64,000 bases of DNA, from assembly GCF_026262575.1 (NCBI RefSeq), contig NZ_JAPKFL010000013.1:100705-164704 (forward strand), written 5' to 3'. Numbering within the stretch: position 1 is the stretch's first letter; every line of letters starts with the position of its first letter. Positions 34,875 to 43,975 of the stretch are shown one piece after another. The notes under the pieces were generated by a model. That model was not told the DNA's origin, searched no databases, and saw only the letters and a program-made list of their open reading frames with translations. This DNA is from Streptomyces marinisediminis (GTDB lineage Bacteria; Actinomycetota; Actinomycetes; Streptomycetales; Streptomycetaceae). The translations under genes and the position numbers were made by a program.

Positions 34875-35813
34875 TCACCGGTGGGTGGAGGCGGCGAAGG
34901 GGCCCACGGCGTCGGCGGGCGCGGCGAGGTACTCCTCGGCCTGGGCGGCCGCCTGGCGACGGCGGTGGCGCCCGGCGGTGTCGGCGTGCGGCGAGTGGGG
35001 CGGGGCGTGCAGGGACAGCCGCCCCTCGGCCGCCAGGGTCTGCACGCGCACGAGGAGCGCGCGCAGGTCCAGGCCGAGTTCCTCCGCCACGAACTGCAGG
35101 TCGACGCCGGACTGCCAGCTCCACACCAGCACCGAGTCCATGGAGGACGACCAGGACGACCAGCCCTCGGCCTCCCGGACCGCCTCGGTACGCGGCGCCC
35201 CGGCGTACGGCGGCGCACCCTGCGGTTCCCGCGACGGCTCGGCCGACGGCTCCGGTGTGACGAACGGCTGCGCGGGGTGGGACGCCGTGAACGGCTGGGC
35301 GGGCGCACCGAAGACCTGCGCGGCCTGCGGCGGGACGAACCCGGGCGCGGACTGCGCCGGCGCCGGGTGGGCCCGCGCCGCCTGCGCCTCGGGGTGCGGG
35401 GCACCGGTCGGCGCCCCGAACTCGCCGCGCTGGCGCGGCACGTGGATCTCGGCCTCCGGCGGCTGCCGCACGGGCTCGTGCGGCGTCATTCCGTCGGCCT
35501 CGGGCTCCGGCGCGGGGAACGACTCCTCGGCGGGCGGCGGCTGCGGCGCGGGCTTGAGGAGCCCGGAGGCCATGGTGCGCGCGTCCTCCTTGCCGACCGT
35601 GCGCCGCGCGACGCGCACCTCGCGCTCGTGCAGGCCCATCAGGTCGGCGACGGCGGAGTCGTTGCCGACGGTGACGGCGAAGGCCGCGAGCATCCTGGTC
35701 CGTTCCGCCTGGGCCTCGTCGAGCACCGACTGCGCCTGGCGCACCCGGTCGTCGCTGGCACAGAACGCCTCGGCCAGCACCGTGTTCCTCTCCCACAGCT
35801 CACGCGGTTCCAC
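34875..35813 (-). CDS. Conserved protein with two helix-turn-helix-like ends and a Pro/Ala-rich centre
   Basis: 312 residues from GTG 35813 (GGAG 6 bases upstream). The N-terminal 90 residues are helical and charged (WERNTVLAEAFCASDDRVRQ, then SAVADLMGLHEREVRVARR), resembling a helix-turn-helix segment. Residues about 95-220 are low-complexity Pro/Ala/Glu. The C-terminal part (VLVWSWQSGVDLQFVAEELG, LDLRALLVRVQTLAAEGRL) again resembles a winged-helix. I recall similar proteins in other streptomycetes but no function, so a DNA-binding role is only a guess. Confidence 0.65.
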   Translation of the reverse strand: MEPRELWERNTVLAEAFCASDDRVRQAQSVLDEAQAERTRMLAAFAVTVGNDSAVADLMGLHEREVRVARRTVGKEDARTMASGLLKPAPQPPPAEESFPAPEPEADGMTPHEPVRQPPEAEIHVPRQRGEFGAPTGAPHPEAQAARAHPAPAQSAPGFVPPQAAQVFGAPAQPFTASHPAQPFVTPEPSAEPSREPQGAPPYAGAPRTEAVREAEGWSSWSSSMDSVLVWSWQSGVDLQFVAEELGLDLRALLVRVQTLAAEGRLSLHAPPHSPHADTAGRHRRRQAAAQAEEYLAAPADAVGPFAASTHR

Positions 35814-36008
35814 GTGCGCTCCAACGCGCCGCCGCCGCACGGAGAGACGCTTACCGCCCGTACGTCACCCGATGAGCGTCATAGGCATCTGAGCACCATT
35901 CATTCGAACTGCCCGGTGGCCCGGGCGCGGGCCGCGGCGGGGCATGCCCGCGCCGGGCGCCGGTCGGCCGGCCCGTCGGCCCCGCCCGCCGTCGCCGCCC
36001 CGGGCGCG

Positions 36009-36587
36009 CTAGCCGGGCCCGGCGTCCTGGCCGGGGCGCGGCCCGCCGTCCGACGCGCCGTCCGACGCGCCGTCCGGCCCGGCGTCCCGCTGCGCGGCGG
36101 CGTCCTGCTCACCGGTCAGGCGGCTGAACGCGTCGAGGTTGCGCGTCGACTCCCCGCGCGAGGTGCGCCAGGCGTACTCGCGCTTGATCGCCCCGGCGAA
36201 GCCCAGCTCCAGCAGGTGGTTGAAGGAGCCGTCGGCGTTCTCCAGGACGGTGCCCAGCAGGCGGTCGATCTCCTCCGGCGTCGCCGCGCTCAGCGGGAGG
36301 CGGCCCACGAGGTAGATGTCACCGAGCTGGTCGATCGCGTAGCTCACCCCGTACAGGCGGGTGTTGCGCTCCAGCAGCCAGCGGTGCACGCCCGCGTGGT
36401 TCTCGTCGGGGTTGCGGATGACGAAGGCGTTCACGGACAGTGAGTGAGCGCCGACGATGAGCTGGCAGGTCGTGGACAGCTTCCGGGTGCCCGGGAGCGT
36501 GACGACGTAGGTGCCCGGCTTCGGCGACTCCCACTCCAGTTCGGCGTCGGCGAGCGTCTGCTCGATCACAGCGGCGGCGTCAGACAT
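36009..36587 (-). CDS. YbjN-domain protein
   Basis: 192 residues from ATG 36587, overlapping the mshA stop by 8 bases. The YbjN/type III chaperone-like fold is visible in [60 protein letters not shown] and [20 protein letters not shown]. The last 45 residues are Asp/Gly-rich and disordered. YbjN proteins are proposed chaperone-like or stress proteins with no fixed function. Coupling to mshA is the conserved arrangement in Streptomyces as I recall. Confidence 0.82.
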   Translation of the reverse strand: MSDAAAVIEQTLADAELEWESPKPGTYVVTLPGTRKLSTTCQLIVGAHSLSVNAFVIRNPDENHAGVHRWLLERNTRLYGVSYAIDQLGDIYLVGRLPLSAATPEEIDRLLGTVLENADGSFNHLLELGFAGAIKREYAWRTSRGESTRNLDAFSRLTGEQDAAAQRDAGPDGASDGASDGGPRPGQDAGPG

Positions 36588-37896
36588 GCAGCGATCGTAG
36601 GCGACCGGGCCGGGCCGCGAGCGCGTCGGCGTAGACGTCGGCGGTGTGGCGGGCCGCGGCGGCCCAGCCGAAGGCCCGCGCGTGCTCCGCCGCGGCTTGG
36701 CCCATCCGGGTGACGCGCTCGGGCTGGTCGACGAAGCGGCGCAGCGCGCGGGCGTAGTCGACCGGGTCGTGCCCGGCGACGAGGTACCCCGTCACCCCGT
36801 CCCGGACGGCGACGGGCAGGCCGCCCACCGCGGCCGCCACGACCGGTGTGCCGGCGGCCTGCGCCTCGATCGCCACCAGCCCGAAGGACTCGTTGTACGA
36901 CGGCATGACCAGCACGCTGGCCGCCCGGTACCAGTCGGCCAGCGCCTCCTGGTCCAGCGGCGGCCGGAACAGCACGACGTCGGCGATGCCCAGCTTGGCC
37001 GCCAGCTTCTGCAACCCCTCCGGCCTGGCCATCCCCGACCCCGAAGGACCGCCGACGACCGGCACCACCAGGCGGCCGCGCAGCTCCGGGTCGCGCTCCA
37101 GCAGCACGGCCACCGCGCGCAGCAGCACGTCCGGTGCCTTCAGCGGCTGGATGCGTCCGGCGAAGAGCGGGATCAGCGCGTCCCGCGGCAGCCCCAGCCG
37201 GGCCCGGGCAGCGGCGCGCCCGTCGGCGGGCCGGAACCGGGCCAGGTTCACCCCGGGGTGGACGACGGCGGTGCGGGCCGGATCGGCGTCGTAGTACCGG
37301 CGCAGCTCCTCGGCCTCCTCGGCGGTGTTGGCCACCAGCCGGTCCGCGGCCCGCACGATCTGGGTCTCGCCGATGACGCGGGCCGCGGGCTCCGGGGTGT
37401 CCCCGGCGGCCAGCGCCGCGTTCTTCACCTTGGCCATCGTGTGCATGGCGTGCACCAGCGGCACGCCCCAGCGCTGCGCGGCCAGCCAGCCGACGTGGCC
37501 GGAGAGCCAGTAGTGCGAGTGCACCAGGTCGTAGTGGCCGGGCCGGTGCCGGGCCCACTGCTGCATGACGCCGTGCGTGAAGGCGCAGAGCTGCGCGGGC
37601 AGCTCCTCCTTCTTCAGCCCCTCGTACGGGCCCGCGTCCACGTGCCGCACGAGCACCCCGGGCGCGAGCTCGACCGTGGGCGGCAGCCCGCCCGTCGTCG
37701 CCCGGGTGAAGACCTCCACCTCGGTGCCCAGCTCGGCGAGCTGCCGCGCCAGTTCCACGATGTAGACGTTCATCCCGCCCGCGTCGCCCGTGCCCGGCTG
37801 GTGCAGCGGTGAGGTGTGCACGCTGAGCATGGCCACGCGGCGCGCTCTGCGCGGGAGTCCGAGCCGACGTCCGAGCCGCGTGACGTACGCGCTCAC
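36580..37896 (-). CDS. mshA: D-inositol-3-phosphate glycosyltransferase (mycothiol biosynthesis)
   Basis: 438 residues from GTG 37896 with GGGAGG upstream. GT4 glycosyltransferase with the MshA-specific N-terminal [20 protein letters not shown], the [15 protein letters not shown] segment at the start of the second Rossmann domain, and the donor-site [20 protein letters not shown] (E-x7-E). It transfers GlcNAc from UDP-GlcNAc to inositol-3-phosphate, the committed step of mycothiol synthesis. A sigma-R-like promoter precedes it. The downstream ybjN gene is coupled by overlap. Confidence 0.95.
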   Translation of the reverse strand: MSAYVTRLGRRLGLPRRARRVAMLSVHTSPLHQPGTGDAGGMNVYIVELARQLAELGTEVEVFTRATTGGLPPTVELAPGVLVRHVDAGPYEGLKKEELPAQLCAFTHGVMQQWARHRPGHYDLVHSHYWLSGHVGWLAAQRWGVPLVHAMHTMAKVKNAALAAGDTPEPAARVIGETQIVRAADRLVANTAEEAEELRRYYDADPARTAVVHPGVNLARFRPADGRAAARARLGLPRDALIPLFAGRIQPLKAPDVLLRAVAVLLERDPELRGRLVVPVVGGPSGSGMARPEGLQKLAAKLGIADVVLFRPPLDQEALADWYRAASVLVMPSYNESFGLVAIEAQAAGTPVVAAAVGGLPVAVRDGVTGYLVAGHDPVDYARALRRFVDQPERVTRMGQAAAEHARAFGWAAAARHTADVYADALAARPGRLRSLHV

Positions 37897-37944
37897 GTGT
37901 CCTCCCTGCGCCGTGCGGTCCTGCGGTGCCGTTTCCCTGGACGG

Positions 37945-37970
37945 AACGCCTCCGTCCGCCCCCGTCTTCC
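37945..37970 (-). promoter_or_regulatory. Sigma-R-like promoter upstream of mshA
   Basis: On the minus strand GGAAG (37970-37966) and GTT (37947-37945) are separated by exactly 18 bases, matching the sigma-R consensus GGAAT-N18-GTT. In S. coelicolor mshA is known to belong to the sigma-R thiol-stress regulon, which supports this reading. Confidence 0.65.
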
Positions 37971-38030
37971 CACTTTGCCCAACCGTGACCTGGCCGGTCC
38001 GGGGGGGCGGACCCCGTACCCTGGTCCACC

Positions 38031-38837
38031 GTGCCCGCCCGTCCTCCGGGCCGCCCCGTGGGCACCGTGACCCGCGGGACGACCAACCCGAACCGCCTGC
38101 GCCGCATGGACCGCTGGATCGCCGCCGTCCACGGCCCCGCCCTGCGCCGCGCCGAGGCCGCCCCGCTCGCCGTCGACCTCGGCTACGGCGCCGCCCCGTG
38201 GACGGCCGTCGAGCTGCTCACCCGGCTGCGCCGGGTCCGCGGCGACGTCCGCGTCACCGGCCTGGAGATCGACCCGGCGCGCGTCGCGGCGGCGCGGCCC
38301 TACGCACGCGAGGGGCTGGCCTTCGCCCGCGGCGGCTTCGAGCTCCCGCTGCCCGACCCGCCCCTGCTGGTCCGCGCCGCGAACGTGCTGCGCCAGTACC
38401 CGGAGCAGGACGTGCCGGGCGCCTGGTCGCGCCTGTGCGCCCGCCTGGCCCCCGGCGGCCTGCTGGTCGAGGGCACCTGCGACGAGATCGGCCGCCGTCA
38501 CGTGTGGGTGGCCCTGGGCCCCGAGGGTCCGCGCACCGTCACCTTCGCCGCCCGCCTGGCCACCCTCGCGCGCCCCTCCGAGCTCGCCGAACGCCTGCCC
38601 AAAGCGCTCATCCACCACAACGTCCCCGGCCGGCCGGTGCACGCCTTCCTCACCGCGTTCGACGCCGCCTGGGCCGCCGCCGCCCCCTACGCCCCGCTCG
38701 GCGCGCGCCAACGCTGGGTGCACACCGCCCGCGCGCTGTCCGCCGACTGGCCGGTCACCGACTCCCCCGCCCGCTGGCGCCACGGCGAACTCACCGTCCG
38801 CTGGCCCGCCCTGGCCCCACCCGGCTTCCCGGCGTAG
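38031..38837 (+). CDS. Class I SAM-dependent methyltransferase-like protein
   Basis: 268 residues from GTG 38031. SAM-binding motif I is [19 protein letters not shown], with an acidic end of strand beta-2 in [18 protein letters not shown]; motif IV-like [16 protein letters not shown] follows and a late beta-strand [18 protein letters not shown]. The substrate is unknown. A -10-like TACCCT (38017-38022) lies 8 bases before the GTG and no Shine-Dalgarno is present, suggesting a leaderless transcript. It diverges from mshA across a short shared promoter region. Confidence 0.8.
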   Translation: MPARPPGRPVGTVTRGTTNPNRLRRMDRWIAAVHGPALRRAEAAPLAVDLGYGAAPWTAVELLTRLRRVRGDVRVTGLEIDPARVAAARPYAREGLAFARGGFELPLPDPPLLVRAANVLRQYPEQDVPGAWSRLCARLAPGGLLVEGTCDEIGRRHVWVALGPEGPRTVTFAARLATLARPSELAERLPKALIHHNVPGRPVHAFLTAFDAAWAAAAPYAPLGARQRWVHTARALSADWPVTDSPARWRHGELTVRWPALAPPGFPA

Positions 38838-38883
38838 CCACCGCGCCCACGCGGGGCCGGCGCCGAGCCCCCGGGCGGCGGGC

Positions 38884-39333
38884 TCAGGGCGCGCGGTGCG
38901 GGGCCGCGCGGAGGTGGAGGAGCGCGGTGGTCAGGAGGGTGCGGTCGCGGGGGTGGGTGAGGAGGAGGCGGGCGCGGGCGGGCGGGAGCCACGTCATGCG
39001 GTCGATCTCCCGCGACGGGGCGAAGGCTCCGTGGCACGCCTGGGCGAGCCAGTAGTCGACGGTCTTCCACCGCTCACCGGTGCGGTAGCGCGCGGTGGGC
39101 AGGCGGGGGCCGAGCGCGCAGTGCATGCCGGTCTCCTCGGTCACCTCGCGCACGGCCGCGGCCGCCGCGCTCTCACCGGGGTGGAGCTTGCCCTTGGGGT
39201 GCGACCAGTCCGCCCACCTGGGCCGGTGGACGAGGGCGATCTCGACGCCGGTCCCGGCGGCGCCACCCGGCGCCGGACGCCAGAGCACGCAGCCGGCGGC
39301 GCGCACCGGCGGCTCAGGGGTGGGCGGGGGCAT
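38884..39333 (-). CDS. Nudix hydrolase (MutT1-like) in the ppk operon
   Basis: 149 residues from ATG 39333, overlapping the end of the CHAD gene by 20 bases. The Nudix box GKLHPGESAAAAAVREVTEETGM is complete (about residues 48-70), preceded by VHRPRWADWSHPKGK, the lysine-rich element typical of diadenosine-polyphosphate/MutT1-type hydrolases. It lacks the C-terminal histidine-phosphatase domain of full MutT1, whose role the neighbouring genes do not supply. Its operon context with CHAD and ppk points to polyphosphate or polyphosphorylated nucleotides as substrates. Confidence 0.85.
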   Translation of the reverse strand: MPPPTPEPPVRAAGCVLWRPAPGGAAGTGVEIALVHRPRWADWSHPKGKLHPGESAAAAAVREVTEETGMHCALGPRLPTARYRTGERWKTVDYWLAQACHGAFAPSREIDRMTWLPPARARLLLTHPRDRTLLTTALLHLRAAPHRAP

Positions 39334-40495
39334 GGCCGGGGCCGCTCGGGGGGTGCCAGACGCGGCAGAAGGCCAGGCGGGCGGCCTCCACCTCGTGCCG
39401 CTGGTCGGCGTGCAGGACGCCGAGCGCGTAGGCGGTGGCCGGTGCGATGCGCGGGGTGCGCCCCGCGGAGGCGGCGGCCGCGGCGGCCTCGGCGGCGGTG
39501 CGGTGCCGGTGCAGGTGGCGCGCGGCGGTGCCGAGCACCCCGCTCTCCTCGCCCAGCACCTCCTGCGCGTACCGGAGGTGGCGCAGCAGCAGGCGGACGT
39601 GGTGCCAGGCGCCGTCGTAGCGGTCGGCGGAGCCGGTGAGGGTGTGGGCCAGGGCGCCGGGCCCCAGCGGCAGGGCGTCCACGGCGTCGGTCAGGCGGCG
39701 GTGGGCGTGCTCCAGGCAGGGCCGCAGGCCGGGCAGCGCGGCGGCGGAGCCGTCCGCGGCGAAGGGAGTGGCGGAGCCGTCCGCGGCGAAAGGGGCGGCG
39801 GAGCCGTCCGCGCCGCGCGGGGCGGCGGTGTCGGCGGACGCGGGGGGCTCGGTCGCCAGCGGCACCTCGGAGGCGAGCAGGGCGACGGCGTCGGCGACGG
39901 CGTGGAAGCGGCCGGAGCCCAGCGCCTGGAGCGCGGCGGAGTGGGCGCGGGTGCGCAGGAGGGTGAGCTGGCGCTCCAGCAGCGCGCCGGCCCGGGCCGC
40001 GCCGACGCCGGGGCGGCCCGGTGTGCCGGAGACGGCGGTGCCCTCGCCCGGTGCCGAGAGCCGGTGCAGTGCGGTGAGCAGGCGGTCCAGGCGGGTGGCG
40101 TAGTCGTACTCGCGGCCCAGCAGGTCGCACAGCCAGGTCAGCTCGGTGGCCAGGTGGTCGGCCCAGGCGGGGTCGAGCAGGCGGCGGAAGGTGTGCAGGG
40201 TGCCGCTGATGCGCCGGGCGGCGCGGCGCATCAGGCGCACGGCCTCGGCGGCGTCGGCGGCCGTCTCCGCGCTGCCGGCGGTCTCCGCGTGCTGCCGCAG
40301 GGCCCGCAGCACCTCTCCGGCCTGGTGGTGCAGGTACCCCGCGAGCACCTCGCCGGCCGTGCCGGCCGGGTGGAAGGGGCCCGGCTGGTGGCGGGGCGGG
40401 GGGTCGGCCTCCCCCGCGGCGTGCGGCACGAGTGCGCGCGGGGAGTCGGTGGAGACGGGGGCGCCGCCCGCCGTGAGGTCATGTCGTGGGGCCAC
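39314..40495 (-). CDS. CHAD-domain (polyphosphate-binding) protein
   Basis: 393 residues from GTG 40495, overlapping ppk by 17 bases, with GGAGG about 8 bases upstream. Two CHAD helical bundles: the first around [21 protein letters not shown] with conserved basic residues, the second around [21 protein letters not shown] low-complexity linker between them includes three in-frame 9-residue repeats (ADGSA-PFA), encoded by 27-bp tandem repeats at 39744-39824. CHAD domains bind inorganic polyphosphate through Lys/Arg/His; together with Ppk this suggests granule-associated polyphosphate handling. Confidence 0.9.
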   Translation of the reverse strand: MAPRHDLTAGGAPVSTDSPRALVPHAAGEADPPPRHQPGPFHPAGTAGEVLAGYLHHQAGEVLRALRQHAETAGSAETAADAAEAVRLMRRAARRISGTLHTFRRLLDPAWADHLATELTWLCDLLGREYDYATRLDRLLTALHRLSAPGEGTAVSGTPGRPGVGAARAGALLERQLTLLRTRAHSAALQALGSGRFHAVADAVALLASEVPLATEPPASADTAAPRGADGSAAPFAADGSATPFAADGSAAALPGLRPCLEHAHRRLTDAVDALPLGPGALAHTLTGSADRYDGAWHHVRLLLRHLRYAQEVLGEESGVLGTAARHLHRHRTAAEAAAAAASAGRTPRIAPATAYALGVLHADQRHEVEAARLAFCRVWHPPSGPGHAPAHP

Positions 40496-42746
40496 GTCGG
40501 CGCCTCCGGGCGTCGATGAGCATTTCCTGTACGTTGCGCAGCGGCCGTCCCTCGGCGTTGGTCGCGTGCCGGGTCCAGTCGCCGTCGGGGCCGAGGTGCC
40601 AGGAGGCGGTCGCGTCGTCCACGCCGGTCTCCAGCAGCCGGCTGAGGGCCGCCCGGTGGGCGGGGTCGGTGACGCGCACGAGCGCCTCGATGCGCCGGTC
40701 GAGGTTGCGGTGCATGAGGTCGGCGCTGCCGAGCCACACCTCGGGGTCGCCCCCGCCGCCGAAGGCGAACACCCGGGAGTGCTCCAGGAACCGGCCGAGC
40801 ACGGAGCGTACCCGGATGTTCTCGCTCAGCCCCGGCACGCCGGGCCGCAGCGCGCAGATGCCGCGCACCCACAGGTCCACGGGCACCCCGGCGCGGGAGG
40901 CCCGGTAGAGGGCGTCGATGACGGCCTCGTCGACGATCGAGTTGACCTTGAAGCGCACGCAGGCGGGCCGGCCGGCGCGGTGGTGGGTGATCTCCTTGGT
41001 GATGCGCGAGACCAGCCCGTCCCGCAGGGAGGTGGGCGCGACGAGCAGCCGCCGGTAGGTCTCCCGCCGCGAGTAGCCGGAGAGCCGGTTGAACAGGTCG
41101 GACAGGTCCGCGCCGACCTGCGGGTCGGCGGTGAGCAGGCCCAGGTCCTCGTAGAGCCGCGCCGTCTTGGGGTGGTAGTTGCCGGTGCCGACGTGGGCGT
41201 AGCGGCGCAGGTGCTCGCCCTCCTGCCGGACGACGAGGGACAGCTTGCAGTGCGTCTTCAGCCCGACGAGGCCGTAGACGACGTGGCAGCCGGCCTCCTC
41301 CAGCTTGCGCGCCCACTTGATGTTGGCCTGCTCGTCGAACCGCGCCTTGATCTCGACGAGCACGAGCACCTGCTTGCCGGACTCGGCGGCGTCGATGAGC
41401 GCGTCCACGATCGGCGAGTCGCCGGAGGTGCGGTAGAGCGTCTGCTTGATCGCCAGCACGTCCGGGTCGGCGGCCGCCTGCTCCAGAAAGAGCTGTACGG
41501 AGGTGGAGAAGGAGTCGTAGGGGTGGTGCAGCAGCACGTCGCGTTCGCGCAGCGCGGCGAAGACGTCGGGCGCGGACGCGGACTCCACCTCGGCCAGATC
41601 CCGGTGGGTGCCGGCGATGAACTTCGCGAAGCGCAGCTCGGGCCGCTCGACGCGGCCGACGATCGCCGCCAGCCCGGAGAGGTCCAGCGGGCCGGGCAGC
41701 GGGTAGACCTCGGCGTCGGAGACCTTCAGCTCGCGCACCAGCAGGTCCAGCACGTAGGGGTCGATGGACTCCTCGACCTCCAGGCGCACCGGCGGACCGA
41801 AGCGGCGCCGCATGAGCTCCTTCTCCAGCGCCTGGAGCAAGTTCTCCGCGTCGTCCTCCTCCACCTCCAGGTCCTCGTTGCGGGTGACCCGGAACATGTG
41901 GTGGGCCAGCACGTCCATCCCGGGGAACAGCTCCTCCAGATGGGCGGCTATCACGTCCTCCAGCGGCACGTAGCGCTGCGGGGAGGCCTCCAGGAAGCGG
42001 GCCAGCAGCGGCGGCACCTTCACCCGGGCGAAGTGGTTGTGCCCGCTGACCGGGTTGCGCACGACGACGGCCAGGTTGAGCGAGAGCCCGGAGATGTAGG
42101 GGAAGGGGTGGGCCGGGTCGACGGCCAGCGGGGTGAGCACGGGGTAGATCTGGTGCCGGAAGAGGGTGAAGAGGCGGGCCTGCTCCGTGTCGGTGAGGTC
42201 GCCCCAGCGCACCAGGTGCACGCCCTCGTCGGCGAGCGCGGGTGCGACGTCCTGCTGGTAGCAGGCGGCGTGCCGGGCCATGAGCTCGCGCGAGCGCGTC
42301 CAGATCAGCTCCAGCACCTCGCGCGGCTGGAGCCCGGAGGCCGACCGGTTGGCCACGCCGGTGGCGATGCGCCGCTTGAGCCCGGCGACGCGGACCATGA
42401 AGAACTCGTCCAGGTTGCTGGCGAAAATCGCCAGGAAGTTGGCCCGCTCCAGCAGCGGCACGTTCGGGTCCTCGGCCAGCTCCAGGACGCGTTCGTTGAA
42501 CGCCAGCCAACTGCGCTCCCGCTCCAGGAAGCGGTCCCGGGGGAGGTCGTCGCCGGACTCGGCGTCGAGGTCGTAGACGTCCGGCTCGGAGTCGAGGTCC
42601 GGGTCGAGCGCGGCGGTCAGCGAGCCGCCGCCCAGGGGCGAGGCGGCCACGGCGCCCGGGCGGGCCGCGGTGAGCGCGCCCACGACCGGCTGGGTCTCGT
42701 CGGGGCCGGAGGGCTGGGACGGGGCGGAGTGCGCGGACTGGTCCAT
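40479..42746 (-). CDS. ppk: Polyphosphate kinase 1
   Basis: 755 residues from ATG 42746 (GGAAG 9 bases upstream); a longer in-frame start at 42851 has no support. The N domain contains [20 protein letters not shown] and [20 protein letters not shown]; the catalytic phospholipase-D-like half has [26 protein letters not shown], the autophosphorylated His in [12 protein letters not shown] and the [19 protein letters not shown] segment. It makes long-chain polyphosphate from ATP reversibly. The acidic, low-complexity first 50 residues are typical of Streptomyces. It begins the ppk-CHAD-Nudix operon. Confidence 0.96.
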   Translation of the reverse strand: MDQSAHSAPSQPSGPDETQPVVGALTAARPGAVAASPLGGGSLTAALDPDLDSEPDVYDLDAESGDDLPRDRFLERERSWLAFNERVLELAEDPNVPLLERANFLAIFASNLDEFFMVRVAGLKRRIATGVANRSASGLQPREVLELIWTRSRELMARHAACYQQDVAPALADEGVHLVRWGDLTDTEQARLFTLFRHQIYPVLTPLAVDPAHPFPYISGLSLNLAVVVRNPVSGHNHFARVKVPPLLARFLEASPQRYVPLEDVIAAHLEELFPGMDVLAHHMFRVTRNEDLEVEEDDAENLLQALEKELMRRRFGPPVRLEVEESIDPYVLDLLVRELKVSDAEVYPLPGPLDLSGLAAIVGRVERPELRFAKFIAGTHRDLAEVESASAPDVFAALRERDVLLHHPYDSFSTSVQLFLEQAAADPDVLAIKQTLYRTSGDSPIVDALIDAAESGKQVLVLVEIKARFDEQANIKWARKLEEAGCHVVYGLVGLKTHCKLSLVVRQEGEHLRRYAHVGTGNYHPKTARLYEDLGLLTADPQVGADLSDLFNRLSGYSRRETYRRLLVAPTSLRDGLVSRITKEITHHRAGRPACVRFKVNSIVDEAVIDALYRASRAGVPVDLWVRGICALRPGVPGLSENIRVRSVLGRFLEHSRVFAFGGGGDPEVWLGSADLMHRNLDRRIEALVRVTDPAHRAALSRLLETGVDDATASWHLGPDGDWTRHATNAEGRPLRNVQEMLIDARRRRRGPTT

Positions 42747-42936
42747 TCCCCCATTCTTCCGCCCTCGGCGCACGCCGGGCTCGTCGGCCGACCGGGCCCG
42801 GCGTGCGGACGCGGTGGCCGCCTGCGAGACCTCTTCCCCGGCGTGCTGCACCCCGCGATGCTCGCAACCGAGTCTGAATCAGCGGTTACACCCACGTGGC
42901 GCGCAGGCGATCCTGCGACTGCGCGCGGGCGGCGGG

Positions 42937-43842
42937 CTACGTCTCCGTGCGGTACATCAGGTCGACGGCGTGGGTGCGGAAGCCCAGGCGCTCGTAGACG
43001 GCGACGGCCGGGGCGTTGTCCGCGTCGACGTAGAGCATCGCGGTGGGCATGCCGCGGACCTCGGCGAGATGGCGCAGCCCGGCGGTGGTCAGGGCGCGGC
43101 CGAGGCCGCCGCCCTGGTGCCCGGGGACGACGCCGACGACGTACACCTCGCCGAGCCGCTCGACCTCGTGCACCTTGGTCCAGTGGAAGCCCGTGATCCG
43201 CTCGGGCTCGTCGGTCGGGACGGCGAGGAGGAAGCCCGCCGCGTCGAACCAGGGCTCGGCCTTGCGGGCGTCGAGGTCGCGCTGGGTGAGGGAGCCCTGC
43301 TCGGGGTGGTGGGCGAAGGCGGCGGCGTTGGCGTCGAGCCAGGCGGCGTCGTCCTTGCCGGGGACGAAGGAGCGCAGGGTGACGCCGTCGGGCAGCGCCG
43401 CCGGGGGCAGGGCGTCGGCACGCAGCGGCATCCGCAGTTGGCGCAGCTCGCGGAAGAGGGTGAGCCCGAGGCCCTGGGCGAGATGGCGGGCCGCGGCGTG
43501 GCCCCCGTGGGCCCACAGGCGCAGCCGGCGCCCGGAGGCGTGCAGCAGCGCAAGGCCCAGCGCCCGGCCGTAGCCGCGGCCGCGGTGCGCCGGGTGGACG
43601 ACGAGCTCGCCGGCCGGTGCCTCCACCGGGTCGGCGTCCTCCAGTTGGCCGTAGCCGACGAGTTCGCCGCCGGAGCGCACCAGGAAGTGCGTGACGCCGG
43701 CGCGGTACCCGCCGCGGAGTTGGAGCCGCCCCTGCTCGGAGACGGCTGACTGGCCGTCGGCCCGGGCGGCGGTGTCGATGAGCACCAGCGCCTCGCCGAC
43801 GACGTCCTCGGACACCCGTTCTGTGACCACCACGTCGCTCAT
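42937..43842 (-). CDS. mshD: Mycothiol synthase
   Basis: 301 residues from ATG 43842. Two tandem GNAT domains: the N-terminal one with LVVHPAHRGRGYGRALGLAL, and the catalytic C-terminal one with VGVVPGHQGGGLGRALTTAG, both carrying the acetyl-CoA pyrophosphate loop. AWLDANAAAFAHHPEQGSLT and WTKVHE are MshD-specific. It acetylates Cys-GlcN-Ins with acetyl-CoA, the last step of mycothiol synthesis. Both mshA and mshD are thus in the window, 5 kb apart. Confidence 0.93.
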   Translation of the reverse strand: MSDVVVTERVSEDVVGEALVLIDTAARADGQSAVSEQGRLQLRGGYRAGVTHFLVRSGGELVGYGQLEDADPVEAPAGELVVHPAHRGRGYGRALGLALLHASGRRLRLWAHGGHAAARHLAQGLGLTLFRELRQLRMPLRADALPPAALPDGVTLRSFVPGKDDAAWLDANAAAFAHHPEQGSLTQRDLDARKAEPWFDAAGFLLAVPTDEPERITGFHWTKVHEVERLGEVYVVGVVPGHQGGGLGRALTTAGLRHLAEVRGMPTAMLYVDADNAPAVAVYERLGFRTHAVDLMYRTET

Positions 43843-43975
43843 GCCGCAGAGCCTACGCCCGCTGTTCGCCACCTCGTGGTCACCGCACGGCCCCTGACAC
43901 GCTACGCGCGTTGACCGTAGGCTGCCCCTGCTTCGCACGCTCCCTGCTGTCGAACGCTCCGCGAAGGGGACCACC

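Noticed and set aside
42847..42935. Possible PHO box upstream of ppk
   Set aside because: ppk is PhoP-controlled in S. lividans, but here only isolated GATTCA/GGTTGC-like half sites were found, without the 11-bp register seen at phoR-phoU.
40146..43196. 1016-codon plus-strand open frame over ppk
   Set aside because: Antisense shadow of ppk and the start of the CHAD gene; no domain and biased composition.
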